This document shows, piece after piece, positions 57,457 to 64,000 of a stretch of 64,000 nucleotides of DNA (position 1 is its first letter; the number at the start of each line of letters is the position of its first letter). The notes below the pieces were generated by a model, which saw nothing but the letters and a program-made list of their open reading frames with translations, had not been told where the DNA came from and did not search any database. This stretch comes from Holtiella sp036655075. GTDB taxonomy: Bacteria; Bacillota; Clostridia; Lachnospirales; Cellulosilyticaceae. A program made the translations under genes and the position numbers. Location of the stretch: assembly GCF_036655075.1 (NCBI RefSeq), contig NZ_JAVVQU010000002.1:1-64000 (forward strand), written 5' to 3'.

Positions 57457-58647
57457 TCATCTTAAACTTTCAACAAAGTTGTTTAACCTCGCAATACCTG
57501 TTTGAATCATTGTCTCTTTCATCGCATAAGATAGGCGAATACAATCAGATGCTCCAAAATCTTGACAAGGTACGACTGCTACATTTTCAGCCTCTAATAA
57601 CACTCTGGCAAAATCTGCCGCAGAACAAATCTCTTCATCGTTATAATGTTTGCCAAAAAGTGCAGATACATTGATAAAACAGTAAAATGCACCATGTGGT
57701 TTAATTAAGTCAAATCCAGGGACTGCACTTAATCCTTCATACATTAATTTACTTCTTCTTTCAAAGACTTCCACCATATCCCTTGCAAAACTCTGATTTA
57801 GATCCAGTGCTGCCTCTGCTGCTTTTTGTGCAATAGAGTTGGGATTAGAAGTTGCATGACTTTGAATATTCGCAGCCGCTTTAGCCACCTCTACAGGGGC
57901 TGCAATGTACCCAATACGCCATCCTGTCATTGCATGACTTTTAGATAAACCATTTATGGTAACTGTATGATCATAGATTTCCTGAGATAATGAAGCAACA
58001 CAAGTATGCTCTGCACCTTCATATACTAGGTATTCATAGATCTCATCAGACACTATCCATAAATCATGCTTAACCGCCATCTGAGCTATTGTTTGAATTT
58101 CCTCACGTGTATAGACAACACCTGTGGGATTAGATGGCGAATTTAAAATAAGTGCACGTGTCTTAGGATTTATTGCTTTTTCTAAGTCCTCTGGCTTCAT
58201 TTTATAGCCATCACTTTGACGTGTTTGAAGAATTTGTGGTATACCATGTGCCATTTTAATCATCTCAGGGTAGCTTAACCAAAATGGTGCTGGAATAATT
58301 ACCTCATCACCTGGATTTAACAGCGCCATAAAAGTATTCACTAAAGAATGTTTTGCACCATTACTCACTACAATTTGCTCCGGTGTATACATCACATTAT
58401 TTTCAACTTGCAGTTTATGGGCGATAGCCTTTCTTAAACTCACAATCCCTGCTACAGGTGTATATTTTGTAAACCCTTCTTGAATAGCTCGAATGGCTGC
58501 TTCTTTTATATAATCAGGTGTATCAAAGTCTGGTTCACCTGCACCAAATCCAATAACATCAATTCCCTCAGCCTTCATAGCATTAGCTTTAGCAGTAATT
58601 GCTAATGTAGAAGAAGGCGCTATACTATTTGCTAATCTAGAAATCAT
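57457..58647 (-). CDS. pyridoxal-phosphate aminotransferase, aspartate aminotransferase type
   Basis: The 396-residue fold-type I aminotransferase has IGFGAGEPDFDTPDYIKEAA near 30, SNGAKHSLVNTFMALLNPGD near 95, NSPSNPTGVVYTREE near 170 and the PLP lysine in NGLSKSHAMTGWRIGY near 235. The I-gamma group (AspC/PatA-like) transaminates aspartate; aromatic or other specificities cannot be excluded. ATG 58647 follows GGAGGGTGAGG. Confidence 0.92.
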   Translation of the reverse strand: MISRLANSIAPSSTLAITAKANAMKAEGIDVIGFGAGEPDFDTPDYIKEAAIRAIQEGFTKYTPVAGIVSLRKAIAHKLQVENNVMYTPEQIVVSNGAKHSLVNTFMALLNPGDEVIIPAPFWLSYPEMIKMAHGIPQILQTRQSDGYKMKPEDLEKAINPKTRALILNSPSNPTGVVYTREEIQTIAQMAVKHDLWIVSDEIYEYLVYEGAEHTCVASLSQEIYDHTVTINGLSKSHAMTGWRIGYIAAPVEVAKAAANIQSHATSNPNSIAQKAAEAALDLNQSFARDMVEVFERRSKLMYEGLSAVPGFDLIKPHGAFYCFINVSALFGKHYNDEEICSAADFARVLLEAENVAVVPCQDFGASDCIRLSYAMKETMIQTGIARLNNFVESLR

Positions 58648-58662
58648 ATCCTCACCCTCCAT

Positions 58663-59012
58663 ATAATAATTGAAATATTACAATTATTATAATTTATTTG
58701 TCTGACTTTTGCAAGATTAATTATAAATCTTTCATTTATTATTCTAATACTATTTTATTCACCTCTCTCATTTTTGTTCTATATGCTTAGCTTTTTTATT
58801 TTTTATCTCTCTAAGTTACACCAAAATGATACCCTATCATTCTAGTCTCATAAAATATTTGTCCATTTTATGATCTTATTTTATAATATACATTCATTTT
58901 TTATACAAATTATTAATATACTACTGTAAAAAATTACTTATAGACTACTCGATTTTCTATATGATGGGATATTTAGCCTCTTTATAAAATAAGACTTTTC
59001 ATAGAGCAAAAA
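58663..59012. other. AT-rich intergenic region
   Basis: No gene is visible. It should hold the aminotransferase promoter at its left end. A perfect 9-bp inverted pair TCATAAAAT (58848-58856) and ATTTTATGA (58865-58873) is the only structure seen. Confidence 0.5.
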
Positions 59013-59046
59013 AAAAGGGTTGTATACGAATATATACAACCCTTTT
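59013..59046 (-). terminator. terminator after rny
   Basis: A perfect 14-bp stem (59013-59026 with 59033-59046, loop CGAATA), followed on the minus strand by TTTTTTTG. It begins inside the last bases before the rny stop at 59049. Confidence 0.92.
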
Positions 59047-59048
59047 AT

Positions 59049-60578
59049 CTATTTCGCGTACTCTGTAGCACGCGTTTCTCTTATAATACTTACTTTAATT
59101 TGACCTGGATATTCAAGGTCCTTTTCAATCTGTTTGGTTACTTCTCTTGCAAGTAATATAAGTCCTTCATCATCCACTTCATCCGGAACAACCATAATAC
59201 GTACTTCACGACCTGCTTGAATTGCAAATGATTTCTCAACACCTTTGAAAGATGTCGCAATTTCTTCAAGTTTTTGCAAACGTTTAATGTATGTTTCTAA
59301 TGTTTCACGACGTGCACCTGGACGAGCAGCTGAAATTGTATCAGAAGCTTGTACAATAACAGCTATAGCTGTTTCTTGATCCACATCACCATGATGAGCT
59401 TCAACTGCATTAATAACTACAGGATTTTCGCCATATTTACGACAAAGGTTAGCACCAATACTTACATGTGAACCTTCTACTTCATAATCAACAGACTTAC
59501 CAATATCATGAAGTAAGCCAGCACGTTTTGCAAGACGAATATCTAAACCTAATTCACCTGCAATAAGACCTGCTAAGTTAGAAACCTCAATAGAATGTCT
59601 TAATACATTTTGACCATAACTTGTTCTAAACTTCATCTTACCAAGTAAACGAATAAGTTCTGGATGGAGACCATGAACACCTGTTTCAAATGTTGCTGCT
59701 TCTCCTTCTTCACGAATAAGTACTTCTATTTCTTTACGTGCTTTTTCTACCATCTCTTCAATACGAGCTGGATGGATACGTCCATCTACGATAAGTTTTT
59801 CAAGAGCAATTCTTGCAATCTCACGGCGGATTGGATCAAATCCTGAAAGAATAACAGCTTCTGGTGTATCATCAATAATAAGATCAATACCTGTTAAAGT
59901 TTCTAAAGTACGAATATTACGGCCTTCTCTACCAATAATACGACCTTTCATCTCATCATTTGGTAATGGTACAACAGATACAGTTGTATCTACTACATGG
60001 TCTGCTGCGCATTTTTGGATAGCATTTGTAAGAATTTCTTTAGCCTTTTTATCAGCTTCCATTTTAGTTTTAGCTTCAACTTCTTTAATAAGAAGTGCTG
60101 ACTCATGTTTGACTTCATCTTCGATGGTCTTAAGAAGGTATTGTTTAGCAGCTTCTGAAGTTAAACCTGAAATACGTTCAAGTTCTTCCATTTGCTTTCT
60201 TTCAATCTCTTCCGTTTGTTGTTTAGTTTTTTCAATTTTATCTAATCTAGCTTGAAGTTGTTCTTCTTTTTGCTCAAACTGATTAGATTTTTTATCAAGT
60301 GATTCTTCTTTTTGCAATAAACGTCTTTCAAGTTGATGCAATTCACTTCTACGTTCTTTTACTTCTTTGTCTAATTCATTTTTAACTTTAATATTTTCTT
60401 CTTTTGCTTCTAAGAGCATCTCTCTCTTTTTAGCTTCTCCAGTCTTTATAGCATCATCTATGACTTTTCGCGCTTTTTCTTCTGCTGAACCAATTTGCGC
60501 TTCTGCGATACGTTTTCTATAAAGAATGCCTGCTGCAAAGCATAATATTCCAACTACAATAACAATCAGGACTACCAT
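59049..60578 (-). CDS. rny: ribonuclease Y
   Basis: The 509-residue protein has an N-terminal membrane helix (VVLIVIVVGILCFAAGIL), a long coiled coil (about 30-190), a KH domain (MKGRIIGREGRNIRTLETLT near 210) and an HD domain (RAGLLHDIGKSVDYEVEGS near 348). It is the main mRNA-initiating endonuclease at the membrane in Bacillota. The usual length is about 510-520. Confidence 0.97.
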   Translation of the reverse strand: MVVLIVIVVGILCFAAGILYRKRIAEAQIGSAEEKARKVIDDAIKTGEAKKREMLLEAKEENIKVKNELDKEVKERRSELHQLERRLLQKEESLDKKSNQFEQKEEQLQARLDKIEKTKQQTEEIERKQMEELERISGLTSEAAKQYLLKTIEDEVKHESALLIKEVEAKTKMEADKKAKEILTNAIQKCAADHVVDTTVSVVPLPNDEMKGRIIGREGRNIRTLETLTGIDLIIDDTPEAVILSGFDPIRREIARIALEKLIVDGRIHPARIEEMVEKARKEIEVLIREEGEAATFETGVHGLHPELIRLLGKMKFRTSYGQNVLRHSIEVSNLAGLIAGELGLDIRLAKRAGLLHDIGKSVDYEVEGSHVSIGANLCRKYGENPVVINAVEAHHGDVDQETAIAVIVQASDTISAARPGARRETLETYIKRLQKLEEIATSFKGVEKSFAIQAGREVRIMVVPDEVDDEGLILLAREVTKQIEKDLEYPGQIKVSIIRETRATEYAK

Positions 60579-60697
60579 AACTACTCCAGTTATGGAAACA
60601 TTATTTATGATATGACCACCTCCCTATTTTTGTGCTAAAAACGTGCAAATAACAACATAATTGTATAACTTTTTAAAATCACTGTCAAGCATTGGCA

Positions 60698-61333
60698 TTA
60701 GTCAATAAATCCTTCTTCTTGCTGTCTAATGCAACGTTCTACTGTACTATAAGAAAAACCTCGTGTTAAAATTCGATTAATAATTTTTTGTTTGTCCTTG
60801 TACTCGAGCTCAGAATGGTATCTAAATTTATTTAAAAAATATAAAATGTTTTCCTCTTCCTCTTGAGCATACTGCGCTTTATAACTTTCTAAGTCATTCA
60901 CAGTGACACCTTTTGTATAAAGTTCAGATTGTATTTTTCTTAAACTTTTATGAGCGTACTTGACTTTTGAATCCATATACCGCTTTACAAAATTTTCGTC
61001 ATTTATATAATTATATTTTTTCAGAAAAGTGATGACTTCCTCTATAATCCATTCACTATATTCTGCTTTTGCTAAAGCTTGACGCATTTGGAGTTCTGTC
61101 TTATCGCCTCTTGCAACACTATTTAAGGCACGCATTTTAGCCTTATCTAACTGTATTTGACTCATCAACCCCTCATAGCCTGTTTCATCTAGCACCATTC
61201 CTGCAACAAGATTATAGCGCTCTACAGCCTTATTGCTTACACCAAACGAAAAACTTCCATTGATAAAGATTGAAGAACGATCGGGGTCCTTTTTTTGCAC
61301 TTCTATTGCTGTGATTTCATATTTTGTACCCAC
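60698..61333 (-). CDS. recX: regulatory protein RecX
   Basis: The 211-residue protein has RecX three-helix repeats: KAMRALNSVARGDKTELQMR, YIDENF-like NYINDENFVKRYMDSKVKYA and LYTKGVTVNDLESY, and ends ILTRGFSYSTVERCIRQ. RecX modulates RecA filaments. The start appears to be a GTG at 61333. It is downstream of recA by about 300 bp and separated by the recA terminator. Confidence 0.88.
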   Translation of the reverse strand: MGTKYEITAIEVQKKDPDRSSIFINGSFSFGVSNKAVERYNLVAGMVLDETGYEGLMSQIQLDKAKMRALNSVARGDKTELQMRQALAKAEYSEWIIEEVITFLKKYNYINDENFVKRYMDSKVKYAHKSLRKIQSELYTKGVTVNDLESYKAQYAQEEEENILYFLNKFRYHSELEYKDKQKIINRILTRGFSYSTVERCIRQQEEGFID

Positions 61334-61600
61334 TTTTTAATTATTCCCACTTTCTATTGTTTTTAAACCTCTTCAGTATACTATATGCCCCTCATTTCAA
61401 CAAGAAAATGGCCTGTATAGCATTTCTTACGTCACCCCTTCAAATACCCTATATCATATATAAACAATGCATCAAGGCGGCATTTATCACCTTATATCAA
61501 GATATCCTTGTTTATTATCATCTTAACTCAACTTATATACTTTCCTTAAGCTAATCTATATATTTATCAATGCTAGGTGATCAAACCTTTTCCTAATAAA
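61334..61600. other. intergenic region between recA and recX
   Basis: AT-rich, no gene recognised. It contains the promoter region expected for recX. Upstream open frames here are short and lack ribosome sites. Confidence 0.5.
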
Positions 61601-61633
61601 AAAGGTACTAACATAATTCTCATGTTAGTACCT
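61598..61633 (-). terminator. terminator after recA
   Basis: A perfect 12-bp stem, AGGTACTAACAT (61603-61614) with its complement at 61622-61633, then TTTTTT on the minus strand. It is 5 bp from the recA stop. Confidence 0.93.
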
Positions 61634-61638
61634 CCTAC

Positions 61639-62691
61639 CTAATCTTCTAAATCAAGTAGCATATCTTCTTCTAACTCTTCTTCGTGACCTTCTACTTGTG
61701 CTTTATTTACGCCGTAGTGGTTACGTACAGCCAGTTCAATTTCTTCAAGTAAGACTTGATTATCTTTTAAGAAAATTTTTGCGTTTTCACGTCCTTGACC
61801 TAGACGAATATCTCCGTAGGAATACCAAGCACCACTCTTATTAACGATGTCAATATTAGCTGCAAGGTCAAGTACATCACCTTCTTTAGAGATGCCTTCT
61901 CCATACATAATATCAAATTCAGCTTGTTGGAAAGGTGGTGCAACTTTATTTTTAACAACTTTAACACGTGTACGACTTCCAATAAACTCATTACTTTGTT
62001 TAAGTGTCTCTATTTTTCTAACATCTAAACGTACAGATGCATAGAACTTAAGCGCACGTCCACCTGTTGTTGTTTCATTACTACCAAAAGTAATCCCCAC
62101 TTTTTCACGTAACTGGTTAATGAAGACAACTGTACATTTTGATTTATTCACAACCCCTGTAAGCTTTCTTAAAGCTTGTGACATTAATCTAGCTTGAAGA
62201 CCCATATGAGAGTCACCCATATCCCCTTCGATTTCTGCACGTGGTACAAGTGCTGCTACAGAGTCGACAACAACAAGGTCTATTGCTCCTGAACGCACCA
62301 TTGTTTCTGCAATTTCAAGTGCTTGTTCACCATTATCTGGTTGTGAAATATAGAGTTCATCAATATCTACACCAAGTTTTTTAGCATAAGCTGGATCAAG
62401 GGCATGCTCAGCATCAATAAATGCTGCAATGCCACCTATTTTTTGTACTTCTGCAATCATATGAAGGGTTACTGTTGTCTTACCTGATGATTCAGGTCCA
62501 TAAACTTCAATAATTCTTCCGCGAGGTACGCCTCCAACACCTAATGCGATATCTAAGCTTAATGAACCTGTTGGAAATGTAGAAATGTTTGTTTCAGTAG
62601 CTTCCCCAAGCTTCATGATAGAACCTTTCCCAAATTGCTTTTGAATTTGAGATATCGCTGCGTCTAATGCTTTCTTTGATTCGTTATTCAT
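61639..62691 (-). CDS. recA: recombinase RecA
   Basis: The 350-residue protein has the Walker A motif GPESSGKTT near 67, VVDSVAALVPRAEIEGDMGD near 143 and FINQLREKVGITFGSNETTT near 195, with an acidic C-terminal tail. It pairs DNA strands and triggers LexA self-cleavage. A LexA box overlaps its transcription start. Confidence 0.99.
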   Translation of the reverse strand: MNNESKKALDAAISQIQKQFGKGSIMKLGEATETNISTFPTGSLSLDIALGVGGVPRGRIIEVYGPESSGKTTVTLHMIAEVQKIGGIAAFIDAEHALDPAYAKKLGVDIDELYISQPDNGEQALEIAETMVRSGAIDLVVVDSVAALVPRAEIEGDMGDSHMGLQARLMSQALRKLTGVVNKSKCTVVFINQLREKVGITFGSNETTTGGRALKFYASVRLDVRKIETLKQSNEFIGSRTRVKVVKNKVAPPFQQAEFDIMYGEGISKEGDVLDLAANIDIVNKSGAWYSYGDIRLGQGRENAKIFLKDNQVLLEEIELAVRNHYGVNKAQVEGHEEELEEDMLLDLED

Positions 62692-62713
62692 CGTTTCACC
62701 TCTTCGTCATATC

Positions 62714-62725
62714 GAACGTTTGTTC
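62714..62725. promoter_or_regulatory. LexA (SOS) box of recA
   Basis: GAACGTTTGTTC reads GAAC-N4-GTTC, the Gram-positive LexA operator, flanked by C and T. It lies 10-21 bp downstream of the -10 element, where bound LexA would block recA transcription. Confidence 0.85.
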
Positions 62726-62734
62726 TTTAGAGTT

Positions 62735-62763
62735 ATTATACCCAACTTCTATTCAAATAGCAA
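62735..62763 (-). promoter_or_regulatory. promoter of recA
   Basis: On the minus strand TTGCTA (62758-62763) and TATAAT (62735-62740) are spaced 17 bp. The -35 lies immediately beside the cinA stop codon. Confidence 0.7.
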
Positions 62764-62766
62764 GTC

Positions 62767-63999
62767 TTAATTCTGAAGTTTTTCAAACAGTCTACAAAGG
62801 ATATGTTTAACTGCTTTATTTCTCACTTCTTGTCTAGAACCTTCTAGTCTAAGCTCATAAGTAAAGGTTTCTTCTGGCAAAGCAATCCCAATGTACACAA
62901 GCCCTACAGGCTTTTCTAGTGTCCCTCCATCCGGTCCCGCTATTCCTGTAGTGGAAAGCCCAATATGCACACCGGCCATGTGGCGAATCCCCTCTGCCAT
63001 TTCATGTGCTGTCTGGTGACTCACTGCACCATATTGGTCTAGTGTTGCTTCTTGTACACCTAAATATTTCATCTTGGCTTCATTGCTATAGGTGACAACC
63101 CCTTCTTTGAAGTAACTTGAAATGCCACTACAATTTACAAGCGTTCCAGCTAAAAGGCCACCTGTGCAAGACTCCGCAGTAGAAACGGTCCACCGCTTTT
63201 TTTGTAGTATTTTCAAAATACTTTCCTCAATTTCTTCTTCATTATAACCAATCACATAGGGTTTTAATCGACTGACAATGCTATTTTTTATCTCTTCCCC
63301 ACGCGCATACGCTTCTTCATAGTTCTTTTTATAAGCGCGTATACGTAAAATAATTTCTAACTTGCCCACATAAGGTGCTACAACTACATCTTCGAACGTC
63401 CCAAGCAAATCACCTATTTGCTCTGCTAAATGACTCTCACCAATACCAAAGCACTTCACATCTACTGTATAAAATACACCTTCCATCTGTTTCTCTAAGT
63501 AGGGGCAAACCTGCCCATTAAACATAGCAATAAGTTCATGTGGAGGTCCTGGCAAAAGGACTATCATTTTCCCCTCATACTTGATTAGGCATCCCGGTGC
63601 TGTTCCACATGTATTTTCTAAAATGTGAGCATCTGTTGGAAAATAAGCTTGCCTCTTATTATTCTCCGGTGTTGTTCGATTGGTCCGCTTAAAATAGTCT
63701 ACAATCCCTTGATACACATCTTCGTAGAAAACGAGTGGCTTATTTAGAGCCTGACACACTACCTGCTTTGTTAAATCATCTTCTGTAGGCCCAAGTCCCC
63801 CTATTACAAAAACAATCTCAACTCGCCTTAAAGCATAGTGCAAGGCTTCTTCTATATCTTCTTTTACATCACCAACTGCTGTATGGTAAGCAGTCAAAAC
63901 ACCATAGTCTTGCAGTCTACTGGCAATAAAACTCGCATTGGTATTAATTGTATGCCCTGTTACGACTTCATTGCCAACTGCCAAAATTTCTGCCTTCAT
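62767..63999 (-). CDS. cinA: competence/damage-inducible protein CinA (nicotinamide-nucleotide amidase)
   Basis: The 410-residue protein has an N-terminal MoCF-like domain (AEILAVGNEVVTGHTINTNA, then FVIGGLGPTEDDLTKQVVCQ near 85). Its C-terminal CinA deamidase domain shows STAESCTGGLLAGTLVN near 270, TTGIAGPDGGTLEKPVGLVY near 350. The full protein fits, starting at the ATG at the window edge. It salvages pyridine nucleotides. Order cinA-recA is conserved in Bacillota. Confidence 0.97.
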   Translation of the reverse strand: MKAEILAVGNEVVTGHTINTNASFIASRLQDYGVLTAYHTAVGDVKEDIEEALHYALRRVEIVFVIGGLGPTEDDLTKQVVCQALNKPLVFYEDVYQGIVDYFKRTNRTTPENNKRQAYFPTDAHILENTCGTAPGCLIKYEGKMIVLLPGPPHELIAMFNGQVCPYLEKQMEGVFYTVDVKCFGIGESHLAEQIGDLLGTFEDVVVAPYVGKLEIILRIRAYKKNYEEAYARGEEIKNSIVSRLKPYVIGYNEEEIEESILKILQKKRWTVSTAESCTGGLLAGTLVNCSGISSYFKEGVVTYSNEAKMKYLGVQEATLDQYGAVSHQTAHEMAEGIRHMAGVHIGLSTTGIAGPDGGTLEKPVGLVYIGIALPEETFTYELRLEGSRQEVRNKAVKHILCRLFEKLQN

Positions 64000-64000
64000 T

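Noticed and set aside
58663..59012. Small genes in the AT-rich gap before rny's terminator
   Set aside because: Only short frames without ribosome sites were seen.
1..64000. CRISPR arrays, rRNA and tRNA genes
   Set aside because: No regularly spaced repeats, rRNA segments or tRNA cloverleaf sequences were recognised by eye.

Overview
The window looks like chromosome from a low-GC, endospore-forming, anaerobic Gram-positive bacterium of the class Clostridia. The evidence is AT-rich DNA with strong AGGAGG ribosome sites, sporulation genes (dpaB fragment, spoIIM), and a Bacillota-style order of the frr/pyrH/tsf/rpsB and nusA/infB blocks. A Cellulosilyticum-like member of the Lachnospirales is my best guess, from general resemblance only.

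Left edge (1-4228): accessory DNA carrying a truncated T5orf172 protein, a DnaQ-exonuclease/BRCT protein, a small membrane protein with a structured leader, a coiled-coil protein and a large serine recombinase with one in-frame ochre stop. It abuts, within about 30 bp, the last ~83 codons of dpaB (spoVFB, dipicolinate synthase subunit B). I read this as the right-hand end of an intervening element that splits dpaB, analogous to the skin element in sigK. This is the most notable observation in the window.

4281-9732: a pectin/uronate module (kduI, kduD, a DUF7402-like protein) divergent from an AraC regulator, then an AI-2E-family permease and a decayed secreted protein.

9773-18995: an almost gap-free leftward molybdenum cofactor and molybdate operon (moaC-moaA-mogA-moeA-like-moeA-mobB-MOSC-modA-modB-modC-mobA) divergent from a TetR regulator. 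MoaD and MoaE are not in the window.

19029-29240: the probable user of that cofactor, a Tat-exported DMSO-reductase-family lipoprotein with a four-cluster Fe-S subunit, its own TatB/TatA/TatC, a polyferredoxin and a TorD-like chaperone. Upstream lie an aryl-sulfate sulfotransferase, a decayed anion permease and a divergent Crp/Fnr regulator. A palindrome centred near -61.5 of the reductase promoter, and a similar site before the regulator gene, suggest a small Crp/Fnr regulon.

29364-33200: a DUF4367-like protein, a Gfo/Idh/MocA oxidoreductase, and an azlC-azlD-GNAT operon.

33251-51952: the conserved translation, RNA and envelope block on the minus strand, in transcription order rpsB-tsf, pyrH-frr, uppS-cdsA-dxr-rseP-ispG, rimP-nusA-rnpM-ylxQ-infB-rbfA-nrnA-truB-ribF, rpsO, pnp.

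51970-64000: remnants of a SwrB/DUF6115-type locus, spoIIM, a NUDIX hydrolase, proC, nfeD followed by an SPFH-protein remnant, a perfect 32-bp inverted repeat, purB, an aminotransferase, rny, recX, recA with a LexA box, and cinA. No rRNA, tRNA or CRISPR array was seen.
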